DNA of 64,000 bases from Croceibacterium atlanticum (GTDB lineage: Bacteria > Pseudomonadota > Alphaproteobacteria > Sphingomonadales > Sphingomonadaceae). Shown here piece after piece: positions 8,806-16,981 of this stretch. Numbering within the stretch: the stretch's first letter is position 1; each line of letters begins with the position of its first letter. The translations under genes and the position numbers were made by a program. The stretch is taken from positions 2,232,001 to 2,296,000 of the forward strand of contig NZ_CP011452.2 in NCBI RefSeq assembly GCF_001008165.2. Reading direction: 5' to 3'. A model generated the notes under the pieces. The model saw nothing but the letters and a program-made list of their open reading frames with translations, searched no databases and was not told the origin of the DNA.

Positions 8806-9615
8806 ATGCCCGCATCAGTGACCCGGATCGACGCCATCCGCTACGCCCGGCACGATCGGAGCGCGGCCGGGAATTTCTCCGCCCCGGTGGACGATCACGA
8901 TCTGCCCATGCCGCTGGATTATTATATCTGGGCAATCCATCGTGACGGGCAACCGCCGGTGATCGTGGATACCGGCTTTGGCGAAGCCGCCGCATTGGCG
9001 CGCGGACGCATCATCACCCGTCCGGTATTGGAGGGGTTGCGCGATGCCGGGATCGATCACCTGCTGGTCCAGGATGTCATCCTGACCCATCTCCATTATG
9101 ACCATGCCGGATCGCTGGGGACTTTCCCCAATGCGCGGTTCCATATCCAGGATGCGGAGCTGACCTTCGCCACCGGCAGGCAGATCTGCGACCATGGCGT
9201 GCGCGCACCCTTCGACGGGGAGCCGGTGGCTGAAATCGTGCGCAAGCTCTATGCCGGCCATGTCGTGTTCCATGACGGGGACGAGGATTTCGCGCCGGAC
9301 ATCCAGCTGCGGCTGGCGAGCGGCCACACCGCCGGGCTGCAAATGGTCTGCTGCGAGACGGCGCGGGGCCTTGTCGTCCTGGCCAGCGATGCGGCGCATC
9401 TCTATGCCAATCTCACGCGTCGGCTGCCCTTTCCGATCTTCGTGGACGAAGGGGAATACAGGCAATCCCAGCAACGCGCGCTGGAACTCGCCGGAAACTC
9501 TCTAGCCCATCTGATACCCGGCCACGATCCGCTGGTGCTGGCCTGCTTCCCGGCCGAAAACGACATTGCGCGGGTGGACCTGCCGCCCCACACACCCATT
9601 CCGGAGGGATCATGA
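8806..9615 (+). CDS. MBL-fold metallohydrolase, lactonase-like
   Basis: A 269-residue MBL-fold protein with THLHYDHAG (HxHxDH) at about residue 101, SGHTAG and LASDAAHLY as later metal-ligand segments, and PGHD near the C-terminus. This arrangement and length match the N-acyl-homoserine-lactone lactonase-like branch, which opens lactone rings; the substrate here need not be a signal molecule. The gene begins 10 bp after the P450 and overlaps the next gene by four bases (ATGA at 9612-9615). No signal peptide is visible. Together with the MBL gene at 6727 it brackets the P450, which suggests successive hydrolytic steps on an oxygenated ring compound, but this is inference from position. Confidence 0.88.
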   Translation: MPASVTRIDAIRYARHDRSAAGNFSAPVDDHDLPMPLDYYIWAIHRDGQPPVIVDTGFGEAAALARGRIITRPVLEGLRDAGIDHLLVQDVILTHLHYDHAGSLGTFPNARFHIQDAELTFATGRQICDHGVRAPFDGEPVAEIVRKLYAGHVVFHDGDEDFAPDIQLRLASGHTAGLQMVCCETARGLVVLASDAAHLYANLTRRLPFPIFVDEGEYRQSQQRALELAGNSLAHLIPGHDPLVLACFPAENDIARVDLPPHTPIPEGS

Positions 9616-10496
9616 CCATTGCCGGTTTCCTTGGCCTTGGCCGCATGGGGGCAGGCATGTCCGCCCGGCTGATCGGCCATGTCGATCACCTGCTGGTGCA
9701 TGATATCGATCCGTCCGCCGTGGCCGCCCTGGTCGGTCAGGGGGCAGAGGCAGCGGGATCGGCGGCAGAGCTGGGAAAACATTGCGATATCGTCTTCACC
9801 AGCCTGCCGACCCCGGCCGTGGTCCGCGATGGCTTTGCCGAAATCATGTCCGGCGGATCGCCCGCGATCATGTGCGATCTTTCCACCTCCGGCCCGCGGC
9901 TGGCGCAGGAACTGGCCGAAATGCTGGCGCCCTTCGGCATCGCCAGCATGGACGCGCCGGTATCGGGCGGCATTGCGCGCGCGCGTGACGGCACATTGTC
10001 GCTGATGGTGGGCGGACTGGCGACCGGCTATGAACGGCTGCGTCCCTTGCTGGAACGCATGGGCAAGCCCTTCTATATGGGCGAAACGCCCGGTGCGGGC
10101 CAGACGATGAAGCTGGTCAACAACCTGCTCGGCGCCGTGGCAATCGGCGTCACGGCGGAAGGGATGGCTTTCGGCATGAAGGCCGGGCTGGATCCGGCCC
10201 GGATGATCGAAGTGCTGAACCAGTCCACCGGCATCAATTCCGCCACGCGCGACAAATGGCCCCGATCTGTCCTGCCCCGCACATTCGATTTCGGCTTTGC
10301 CGCCGCGCTGAGCCTGAAGGATACGAAGCTGCTGCTGGAAGAGGCGGAAGCGATGGAGGTCCCCCTGCCGCTGGGCGCCGTGATCCGGACCTATCTTGAA
10401 CGCACGCTCGCCGAATGCGGGGCAGAGGCGGATTTCACCGCCATTGCCAGGATCGTCGAAACCGATGCGGGGCTGGACCCTGAAGGGCCCGCATAG
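9612..10496 (+). CDS. NAD(P)-dependent beta-hydroxyacid dehydrogenase (3-hydroxyisobutyrate dehydrogenase-like)
   Basis: A 294-residue two-domain protein of the 6PGDH/HIBADH superfamily. The N-terminal dinucleotide motif GFLGLGRMGAGM (residues 5-16), the substrate segment DAPVSGG and the catalytic-lysine motif GAGQTMKLVNNLL are all intact. It should oxidise a 2- or 3-hydroxy acid, or reduce a semialdehyde acid, with NAD(P). Its start overlaps the preceding MBL gene stop (ATGA), and it is the last structural gene of the plus-strand operon; a 97-bp gap separates it from the AraC regulator. A ring-opened hydroxyacid released by the lactonase-like enzyme upstream would be a natural substrate, which is an inference from order only. 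Confidence 0.92.
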   Translation: MTIAGFLGLGRMGAGMSARLIGHVDHLLVHDIDPSAVAALVGQGAEAAGSAAELGKHCDIVFTSLPTPAVVRDGFAEIMSGGSPAIMCDLSTSGPRLAQELAEMLAPFGIASMDAPVSGGIARARDGTLSLMVGGLATGYERLRPLLERMGKPFYMGETPGAGQTMKLVNNLLGAVAIGVTAEGMAFGMKAGLDPARMIEVLNQSTGINSATRDKWPRSVLPRTFDFGFAAALSLKDTKLLLEEAEAMEVPLPLGAVIRTYLERTLAECGAEADFTAIARIVETDAGLDPEGPA

Positions 10497-10593
10497 CAAG
10501 GCGATGCAGGCCGCGCTTGCCAAGCGCCCCCCTTCCGGCATAGCCTCCCTGTTTGCAGGGCCCGAAAAGAGGCCCGCAAAGGAGAGGAAGCCC

Positions 10594-11532
10594 ATGACGC
10601 TTCTCGAGGAAATGAGCACTGCGGATGTCGCGGCTCGGGACCGGTTGCCCTACTGGAACGAAATCGCCAGCCGGATGATAACCCCCTTGCGCGTAAAGGC
10701 GTTGGGAGAAGGGCCGTTCAATGCCCGCATATTCCGGCGCACCTTGCGGGAATGCGAAATCATTTCGCCCATATCCAGTCCCGCCCGCGTGTTTCGCGAA
10801 GCGGAATGCGATGCCGGGGTGGTGAACATCCAGGTTCAGCACAAGGGGCGAACCACCAACCATACGGGCGGCCGCACCGCCGTTCTGGAAGAAGGGGATT
10901 TCGTCCTCTACGATCCTTCCAAGCCGCTATGGCTCAGTTTTGAAGAGACGACCCAGGCAATTGTGCTGCGGCTGCCGCTGGCGACTGTGGAAGAACGCAT
11001 GCCGCATATACGCAGCCAGGTCGGCCTGGCGGTTAGCGGGCGCCAGGGCCCGGGCGCATTGTTTTCCAACTTCCTTCGCCAGTCCTGGGCCGAACTGGAA
11101 CGGGGGGAGGAAAGCATCTGGGCCGAATCCCTGGGCGAAGCGATCTGGCCTCTGCTGGACATGGCCTATGCCCCCACGCGCCCCAGGGCGGAAACCAACC
11201 GCCGGGATGAACGCAGGCGCGCCTTGTTCGATGCCGTGGAAAGCGAACTGACCGATCCCGATCTGGACGTGCACAGGCTGGCCCGCCGCATGGGTGTGAG
11301 CGCGCGCTATGTGCAGATGCTCTTCGCCGAAATGGGCACCACGCCGCGCGCCTTCATCCAGGACCGGCGGCTGGAACTGGCGGCCCGCCGGCTGGAACGG
11401 GAAGGGCTGGACGTTACCGTGACCGAAGTGGCCTATGATGCGGGCTTCAACGACCTGTCCAGTTTCTGCCGCGCCTTCCGCCGGCGGTTTGAAACCAGCC
11501 CGCGCAATTATCGGTGTGGCGGACGGGGTTGA
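10594..11532 (+). CDS. AraC family transcriptional regulator
   Basis: A 312-residue regulator. The N-terminal about 200 residues resemble the AraC-binding-like ligand domain of FeaR-type regulators. The C-terminal about 100 residues form two helix-turn-helix motifs: LARRMGVSARYVQMLF and VTEVAYDAGFNDLSSFCRAF, ending in the family signature RRFETSPRNYR. The ATG at 10594 is preceded by AAGGAGAGG; the frame extends further upstream but lacks such a site. It follows the catabolic operon on the same strand and is the only dedicated regulator near the 5-21 kb catabolic genes, so it is the best candidate activator for them. The ligand is presumably a pathway substrate. Confidence 0.93.
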   Translation: MTLLEEMSTADVAARDRLPYWNEIASRMITPLRVKALGEGPFNARIFRRTLRECEIISPISSPARVFREAECDAGVVNIQVQHKGRTTNHTGGRTAVLEEGDFVLYDPSKPLWLSFEETTQAIVLRLPLATVEERMPHIRSQVGLAVSGRQGPGALFSNFLRQSWAELERGEESIWAESLGEAIWPLLDMAYAPTRPRAETNRRDERRRALFDAVESELTDPDLDVHRLARRMGVSARYVQMLFAEMGTTPRAFIQDRRLELAARRLEREGLDVTVTEVAYDAGFNDLSSFCRAFRRRFETSPRNYRCGGRG

Positions 11533-11556
11533 TCCCCGCCCGCCTTTTCCATCCGA

Positions 11557-12366
11557 TCAGAAGCCCGCGCTGACCGAGAAAACCACGGTCGAGCCGGCGA
11601 TCGAGGAGCCGTCCTTGGTCGAGGAGAAGCCCGGCTGGAGATAGGCTGCATCCGCCGCACTGATGCTGGTGTCGACATAGGAAATGCCCAGCGTCAGCGG
11701 GCCCGCAGCCACATCGGCACCCAGCGACCAGTCGAAATAATCGCCGGTGGGGGCAATGCTGGTTCCATTGGGGCCCAGGCCCGGATTTCCGTCGGAATAG
11801 CCGAGATGCGCGCGCAGCGTCACCGGAGTGCCCGGAAGGCCGGTTTCCGCGTCGGTCCAGAGATAGAGGTTATCCTGCTTCTGGCCGTTGCTTTGCGGCG
11901 TGTTGGAAACATTCGCCAGCGCTTCCTGCTTGGGCGCATAATTGACGCCGACTGCCAGATTGGCCGGACCGAGCTGTCCGGACAGGGAGGCAAATGCTTC
12001 TGCGAAATCGGTCGTGTCCGAACCGCCCGGATACATGAACCAGGTCACGCCCACATCCATGGTCAGCCCGTCGGAGATTTCCGTCGCATATCCGCCATAG
12101 ATATCCAGTTCCATGTTGGAACCGGAGAAAGTGCCCCATCCGGCTAGGTTGGAAGCCCAGGTGCCAACGTAGAAGCCGCTGTCATGCGACACGCTGATGC
12201 CGCCCTGGATCGCCGCTTCCTTGTCGGTCTGGGATACGCCGCGGAACCGATAGTCGGAGACGATCGAGACTTCACCGGCCACGGTCAGTGAATCACCCAG
12301 TTCCTGCGCCATGGCAGGCGTGGAAACGGTGAGGCAGGCAAGGCCAGCCAGCAGACGAATTTTCAT
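11557..12366 (-). CDS. TorF family outer-membrane porin
   Basis: A 269-residue protein with a cleavable signal peptide (MKIRLLAGLACLTVSTPAMA, cut before QELG). The mature part begins LTVAGEVSIVSDYRFRGVSQ, the characteristic opening of the TorF/CHP02001 putative porins, and shows alternating polar and hydrophobic strands ending in an aromatic residue (SVSAGF), as expected for an outer-membrane beta-barrel. Such proteins are common in Sphingomonadales and Xanthomonadales; the solute is not established. The ATG at 12366 is chosen for the signal peptide and a GAGGG upstream; the open frame runs further but codes low-quality sequence. It is convergent with the AraC regulator, 24 bp away, and monocistronic in appearance. 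Confidence 0.9.
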   Translation of the reverse strand: MKIRLLAGLACLTVSTPAMAQELGDSLTVAGEVSIVSDYRFRGVSQTDKEAAIQGGISVSHDSGFYVGTWASNLAGWGTFSGSNMELDIYGGYATEISDGLTMDVGVTWFMYPGGSDTTDFAEAFASLSGQLGPANLAVGVNYAPKQEALANVSNTPQSNGQKQDNLYLWTDAETGLPGTPVTLRAHLGYSDGNPGLGPNGTSIAPTGDYFDWSLGADVAAGPLTLGISYVDTSISAADAAYLQPGFSSTKDGSSIAGSTVVFSVSAGF

Positions 12367-12565
12367 AGTTGGAACGCCCTCGTGTAATTGTTTCGCTTGT
12401 CGCGTTCCTTCCTGCGGCCGCCGCGCCGGTGTGGCTGCGTGGCCAAACCGTGTCATCGACGACACACAACGGGGTAGCGCCCGGAGCATTTCCGGCCTGC
12501 TTCCCGATTGTTACAAAATGTGAGCGGATCAAATAGTTTGGTTACCTGTGCAAATCGGCAACACT

Positions 12566-12591
12566 ACGAAAATGTCCGTAGCGAGCGGACA
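12566..12591 (-). terminator. Weak rho-independent terminator after the zinc-finger gene
   Basis: On the minus strand TGTCCG (12591-12586) pairs with CGGACA (12578-12573) across a 7-nt loop, followed by TTTTCG. It lies just after the stop at 12599. The stem is only 6 bp, so strength is uncertain. Confidence 0.4.
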
Positions 12592-12598
12592 GGCTCGG

Positions 12599-12862
12599 TC
12601 AGCGCAGCTGGCTGTCCTTGCTGCCGCGGCGGTTGAAGCCTGCCTGCCTTGTGCCGGCATCCCGGCCTGACTGGCACTGCACGCAAGTGCGTGCGCCGGG
12701 CAGGGCCTGGCGCCGCTTTTCAGGGATCGGCTCCCCGCATTCATCGCAATGGGTGGCGCCCTTGCCGGCTGGCATACGGGCGCGCGCATTCTGCACGGCG
12801 TCCTTCACCGTATCGTCAATCTGGTCCTGTACCGCGCCGTCGCGCGTCCATCCGCCGGCCAT
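12599..12862 (-). CDS. DksA/TraR-type C4 zinc-finger protein
   Basis: An 87-residue protein whose central part reads THCDECGEPIPEKRRQALPG then CVQCQ, the four-cysteine zinc finger of DksA/TraR proteins (CxxC ... CxxC). An N-terminal helical segment with acidic residues (DQIDDTVKDAV) could form the short coiled coil that enters the RNA polymerase secondary channel in this family. At this length it is closer to TraR-like short forms than to full DksA (about 150 residues), so it may modulate transcription at selected promoters. AAGGAAC precedes the ATG. It starts 10 bp after the preceding 85-residue membrane-associated gene and is probably co-transcribed with it. Confidence 0.88.
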   Translation of the reverse strand: MAGGWTRDGAVQDQIDDTVKDAVQNARARMPAGKGATHCDECGEPIPEKRRQALPGARTCVQCQSGRDAGTRQAGFNRRGSKDSQLR

Positions 12863-12872
12863 GCCTGTTCCT

Positions 12873-13130
12873 TCAGCTCCCTTTTTTGATGGAGGTCTTA
12901 CCCTTCGCGGTGGAGGTCTGACCCGCCGTGGTGGAGGTCTTGCCCTCCTTCTCGCTCAGACGTTTCAGGGCGTAACCGCCGCCGACTGCCGCGATCAGTC
13001 CGACCACGCCCAGACGGCGAAGCACAGCAGTGGCCACCACGCCGGTCACGGCGCCCGCTGGCCCGGAAATGCCCCGTGCCATCTTGCCAGCCTGCGCGCC
13101 GGCAGCGGCGCCGATAATCTTGCCGATCAT
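12873..13130 (-). CDS. Small Gly/Ala-rich membrane-associated hypothetical protein
   Basis: An 85-residue protein not assigned to a known family. Residues about 3-60 are rich in Gly, Ala, Val and Ile and include a hydrophobic span around VVGLIAAVGGGYAL, so membrane insertion or association is likely. The tail from about residue 64 is hydrophilic and repetitive, with near-repeats GKTSTTAGQ, TSTAKGK and TSIKKGS. AAAAAGGAGA lies 7 bases before the ATG, a strong ribosome site that supports a real gene. The following zinc-finger gene begins 10 bp later. Function is unknown; the short Thr/Ser/Lys repeats at the end may have arisen by local duplication. Confidence 0.75.
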   Translation of the reverse strand: MIGKIIGAAAGAQAGKMARGISGPAGAVTGVVATAVLRRLGVVGLIAAVGGGYALKRLSEKEGKTSTTAGQTSTAKGKTSIKKGS

Positions 13131-13210
13131 GAAATTCTCCTTTTTGCGCCTGTTTAAACCGACCGATCACGGAAACGGTTCCGCCACAGGTGGAAGCAGC
13201 GCGGGTCGGT

Positions 13211-13996
13211 TCAGATATCGTTGCGGATCGTCGCCAGGGCGCCGCCGTCAATCTCCCACTTGGCGCCATTCACATAGCTGGCTTCTTCGGACAGCAGGAA
13301 GCTGACCACGTCCCCCACTTCGCGCGGCTGCCCTACGCGGTTGAGCGTTGCGGTCTGGCCCAGCTTTTCCATGCCCGCTTCGACATTGTCGAACATCTGT
13401 TCCAGCATCCCGACCAGCAAGGGCGTTTCGATGACACCGGGCATCACGCAGTTCACGCGCACCCCCTTCTGCGCCACTTCGCTGGCGGCCGTGCGCGTCA
13501 GGCCCACGGCGCCATGCTTGGCCGCATTATAGGCGCAGGCCCCCGCCAGGCCGCGTTCCGATCCGATAGAGGCGGTGTTGACCACGGCCCCTTTCCCGGC
13601 GGCCACCATATGCGGCAGCACGAAACGCAGGCCCAGGAACATGCCGCGCAGATTGACGCGAATGACCCGGTCGAATTCGGCGATGTCATATTCATGCGTC
13701 GGCGCCAGCGCGCCTTCGACGCCTGCATTATTGAAGAAACCGTCCACCTTGCCGAAGGCGGCAATCGCATCCTTCACATAACGCGCGACATCGCCCTCAT
13801 CCGCGCAATCGGCATGGCAGGCGATGGCCGTATGGCCTGCATCGGCGAGGCGTCCCGCGCATTGGTCCAGCTTTTCGCGGTCGATATCCACCATCAGCAA
13901 TTGCGCGCCTTCCCGCGCCAATATCTCGCAGGCGGCAAAGCCGATCGCGCCTGCCGCGCCGGTGACAATGATCGAACTTCCCGAATGGCGCATCAT
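13211..13996 (-). CDS. SDR family NAD(P)-dependent oxidoreductase
   Basis: A 261-residue classical short-chain dehydrogenase. The cofactor motif TGAAGAIG (residues 12-19), the NNAG segment, catalytic Ser in NTASIGS, and YNAAK (YxxxK) are intact; the C-terminal VNGAKWEIDGG is typical. An acidic residue after beta-2 (VDIDRE) suggests NAD(H) preference. It should interconvert an alcohol and ketone. The start overlaps the stop of the 70-residue gene upstream by four bases (ATGA), and AAGGGAG precedes it. It is the last gene of a long minus-strand catabolic operon whose other members include a second SDR at 16978 and a desaturase-like FAD enzyme. Confidence 0.93.
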   Translation of the reverse strand: MMRHSGSSIIVTGAAGAIGFAACEILAREGAQLLMVDIDREKLDQCAGRLADAGHTAIACHADCADEGDVARYVKDAIAAFGKVDGFFNNAGVEGALAPTHEYDIAEFDRVIRVNLRGMFLGLRFVLPHMVAAGKGAVVNTASIGSERGLAGACAYNAAKHGAVGLTRTAASEVAQKGVRVNCVMPGVIETPLLVGMLEQMFDNVEAGMEKLGQTATLNRVGQPREVGDVVSFLLSEEASYVNGAKWEIDGGALATIRNDI

Positions 13997-14205
13997 CTGG
14001 CTCCCTTGCGAAATGGCATGGTGAGAAGAAACAGGATCAACCGGGGCGTGAGCAGTTTCATGAAAGCCCGCGCCTGTTGCGGCGTCAGCGTCGCGCTCAT
14101 CGGCATGGTGCCGAAAACCTTGCCTTTCAGCACCAGATCATCGCCCACCCGTTCCACCCGGGCGATATCCATCAGCTCCGATTTGTCGGCGGAATAGATC
14201 TTCAC
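13993..14205 (-). CDS. 70-residue hypothetical protein embedded in catabolic operon
   Basis: A small protein starting with GTG at 14205 (MKIYSADKSELMDIARVERV) that I cannot assign to a named family. It has a mixed beta-rich N-terminal half, a segment KVFGTMPMSATLTPQQARAF, and a hydrophobic C-terminal region LLTPRLILFLLTMPF that could be a single membrane anchor or amphipathic helix. It overlaps both neighbours by four bases: GTGA with the FAD enzyme upstream and ATGA with the SDR downstream. Such double translational coupling is strong evidence that the gene is real and made in ratio with its neighbours. It may be an accessory or membrane-tethering subunit for the oxidoreductases; this is a guess from position. 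Confidence 0.72.
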   Translation of the reverse strand: MKIYSADKSELMDIARVERVGDDLVLKGKVFGTMPMSATLTPQQARAFMKLLTPRLILFLLTMPFRKGAR

Positions 14206-15779
14206 TGCACCCTCGCCTGATCGAATTCAAAGCCCAAATCTTCGGCCATCACCATGGCCGTGGCGCGCCCCGCGCCGAACACGCCGCCGCCGGGATGCTG
14301 GAACGGGCCGACCAGATAGAGCCGGTCCACCCCCGGCACGCGATACTGGCCGAGTTCCGGCGTCGGCCGGTGCGCGCCGGACTGATAAGTGGTGGTGGAA
14401 ATGCCGTGCAGATCCCCGCGATGGAAGCTGGGCGAAGTCCGCTCCATATCCACGGGGCTGTCGCAGTGATAATCGAGGATCGCCTCGGGCAGATTATCGA
14501 TGAAATCACCCATCCGGCCGATGATCTTGCGGGCGAACTTGCCCTTCGTTTCATCCCAGCTGCGCCCGTCCTTGCGGGCATAGGGAACATAATCCCAGGC
14601 GTGGAAGATCGCCTTTCCTTCCGGCGCACGCCCCGGATCGTGCTGGGTCAACTGGCCAAGGCCAACCAGCGGCGTGGGTGAAAAATTGCCATAGCGCAGT
14701 TCGTCAAAGGCGCGGCGCATATCCTCGTATTCGGCGGGCATCAGTTCATACATCACCGCCGACAGATCCGTGCCATCGGCATTTTTCGCCTTGAATTTCA
14801 GCGGTTCGTCCAGCGCGGCATGGACGGTGAAACAGGCCGCATCGGTCACATGGGTACGCCGCGCATTGCGGGCGACACTGCCGGGCAGGGACGGCACCAG
14901 ATCGGGCAGGATATGGGGGTGGATCGCCCCGATAATGGCTTCGGAGGCGGAAAGTCGTTCCCCATTGTCCAGCACCACGCCGCTCGCCCGGCTGCCGTCA
15001 TTTATCACTTCGCGCACTTCTGCGCCCGCCCGCACCGCGCCACCGTGGTCCTCTATGCAGCGGATCAGCGCATCGGTCAGGCTGCCTGATCCGCCCACGG
15101 GCACGCCGAAACCGTATTTCTCCAGAAAGCCGAGAAAGACATAGGCGCCGATGCCGGTCGCCTTTTCATCCGGGGAGACGAGGTTTTCACCCGCCACGCG
15201 GCCGAAATGCGCCTTCACCCGGTCATGCTCGAACAATTCCTCCATCAGGTCGAAGGTGGAAATTGCCATGGTCCGCATGATCTCGCGGCCCTCGCCGCTC
15301 TGGTCCATCATCGCCGATTGCGCGCCGACCGGCATGGGCGGGGTATAGAGCCCGGCCCGGATCATCGGCAGCCATTCCGCCGCCTGGCGCGACATGGCGA
15401 GGAATGCCTCCGCATCCCGGGCTGAGAAACGGCGGATCGCCTCCGCCGATTTTACCGGATCGCGGTGTAGCGGCAGCGTGGTGCCATCTTCCCACACGCT
15501 CATCATCGGGGTTTCGGGGAAGACATATCGCAGGCCATATTTGCGCCGCAGCCCCAGTTCGTCGTCCAGCAGCAGCGGATTGCCCTGGATGAAGATATGG
15601 CTCATCGAATGCTGATCATGCCGGAAGCCGGGCCGCGTCAGTTCACGCGTGACGACACCCCCGCCGAACCAGTCGTTCCGCTCCAGCACCAGCACTTTCC
15701 GGCCCGCCACGGCCAGATAGGCTGCGGCGACGAGGCCGTTATGGCCCGAACCGATGGCGATGATGTCGGCGTCGCTCAT
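14202..15779 (-). CDS. Phytoene-dehydrogenase-like FAD-dependent oxidoreductase
   Basis: A 525-residue flavoprotein of the CrtI/COG1233 group. The N-terminal dinucleotide motif IIAIGSGHNGLVAAAYLAVA (residues 5-24) with the following LERNDWFGGGVVTREL, and the C-terminal YLVGPFQHPGGGVFGAGR flavin segment, are clear. No carotenoid genes lie nearby, so it is more likely a desaturase or isomerase for a catabolic substrate, as seen for COG1233 proteins in hydrocarbon and terpenoid gene sets. The start is placed at the ATG at 15779 because the FAD motif begins five codons later; the frame extends about 155 codons further upstream but that part is antisense to the serine hydrolase. It is coupled (GTGA) to the 70-residue gene. 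Confidence 0.9.
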   Translation of the reverse strand: MSDADIIAIGSGHNGLVAAAYLAVAGRKVLVLERNDWFGGGVVTRELTRPGFRHDQHSMSHIFIQGNPLLLDDELGLRRKYGLRYVFPETPMMSVWEDGTTLPLHRDPVKSAEAIRRFSARDAEAFLAMSRQAAEWLPMIRAGLYTPPMPVGAQSAMMDQSGEGREIMRTMAISTFDLMEELFEHDRVKAHFGRVAGENLVSPDEKATGIGAYVFLGFLEKYGFGVPVGGSGSLTDALIRCIEDHGGAVRAGAEVREVINDGSRASGVVLDNGERLSASEAIIGAIHPHILPDLVPSLPGSVARNARRTHVTDAACFTVHAALDEPLKFKAKNADGTDLSAVMYELMPAEYEDMRRAFDELRYGNFSPTPLVGLGQLTQHDPGRAPEGKAIFHAWDYVPYARKDGRSWDETKGKFARKIIGRMGDFIDNLPEAILDYHCDSPVDMERTSPSFHRGDLHGISTTTYQSGAHRPTPELGQYRVPGVDRLYLVGPFQHPGGGVFGAGRATAMVMAEDLGFEFDQARVQ

Positions 15780-15829
15780 AATGCTCTTTCCATGCTCCGG
15801 CTCAGGGCGAGCGGGTTTTGAGTGCTCGG

Positions 15830-16981
15830 TCAAATCATGGCCGAAACCACGAGGTCGGACAGTTTCTGGAACCGCATGATATTGGCGGTCTGCGTCATCA
15901 CGCCCGCGCTGCAGGCGGCGAAACTCACATCCAGTTCGGGATCGACCCACAGCAGAGTGCTGCCCGCGCCGTAATTGCCGAAGGTCTCCGGGCTGGTCAG
16001 CGTGCCGAGCTGGTGGGGCACGATCCGGGTACCGCGCACATTGAAGCCCAGCCCCATACAGGCCGGCGCCACTTCCCAGCCGGCGCGCAGATGCGCGGCC
16101 CGGTAAAGCTCGTTGGGCATGTCCCCCGTATGCACCTGCCGCGCGAGGCGGATCATGGTGGGGGACAGGATCCGCACCCCGCCCAGCTCCCCACCCCGGC
16201 GGAGCATTTCGGCAAAGCGCCACAAATCGCCGGTGGAGGATGCACAACCGACATGCGGGCTTTCCGTATGCGGCGATTCAAACAATGCGTGGTCGCCGGG
16301 CAGATCACGCGACAGATGCTTGATGGGCACCGTCCCGCGCATATCCGGTTTCACATGCCGATCCCGCAAATCGGGGCGCAAACCCATGCTGGTGCTGTCC
16401 ATGCCAAGCGGCGCGAACAGATCTTCATGCAACAAGGTCCGATAATCGCGCCCCTGCGGATCATGGCGCACCAGGATCATGCCCATCAGCACGTGATTGA
16501 CCAGCGGCGAATAATCGCAGCGGCTGCCCGGTTCCACCACGCCATGCACATGCTCGATCACGGCCTGATAAAGATCGTCCAGCCGGTCCAGATACATGCC
16601 CGGCTTCGGCGTCCAGACGCCGGGCATTCCGGCCGTATGGGTCAGCAGGTGGTAAATGGTCGCCCGATCGCGCGGGGCGCCGGTGAATTCCGGCAGAAGC
16701 TCGCTCACCCTGGTGGTCAGGGCGAAGCGGCCTTCCTCGATCGCTTTCAGGATCAATATGTTGGTGAAGGCCTTGGTGACGGAGAAGATGGAAAAGACAT
16801 CGTCAGTGGCGAGCGGGCGCGCGCCTTCCGCATCGGCGGCGCCGAACGCCTCTTCCAGCACCACTTCCCCGCCGCGGCCCACTTTCAGCACCAGTCCATA
16901 GTAATCGCCGCGGGCGATATCCTCTTCGATGACCTGTTTCAGCCGGTGGATCCGTTGATGCCAGACAGCTACCATGCTCAT
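15830..16981 (-). CDS. Serine hydrolase, beta-lactamase/class C esterase fold
   Basis: A 383-residue protein of the beta-lactamase-related serine hydrolases. The nucleophile motif SxxK is seen as SVTK at about residue 68, the second catalytic motif as YSPLVN (YxN-like) at about 163, with THTAGMPG between them. There is no signal peptide, so it is cytoplasmic and probably an esterase, amidase or transacylase acting on pathway intermediates rather than a resistance enzyme. The start overlaps the stop of the SDR at 16978 by four bases (ATGA). A related hydrolase sits at 18643 in the same cluster; they differ in length and sequence enough to have separate substrates. Confidence 0.9.
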   Translation of the reverse strand: MSMVAVWHQRIHRLKQVIEEDIARGDYYGLVLKVGRGGEVVLEEAFGAADAEGARPLATDDVFSIFSVTKAFTNILILKAIEEGRFALTTRVSELLPEFTGAPRDRATIYHLLTHTAGMPGVWTPKPGMYLDRLDDLYQAVIEHVHGVVEPGSRCDYSPLVNHVLMGMILVRHDPQGRDYRTLLHEDLFAPLGMDSTSMGLRPDLRDRHVKPDMRGTVPIKHLSRDLPGDHALFESPHTESPHVGCASSTGDLWRFAEMLRRGGELGGVRILSPTMIRLARQVHTGDMPNELYRAAHLRAGWEVAPACMGLGFNVRGTRIVPHQLGTLTSPETFGNYGAGSTLLWVDPELDVSFAACSAGVMTQTANIMRFQKLSDLVVSAMI

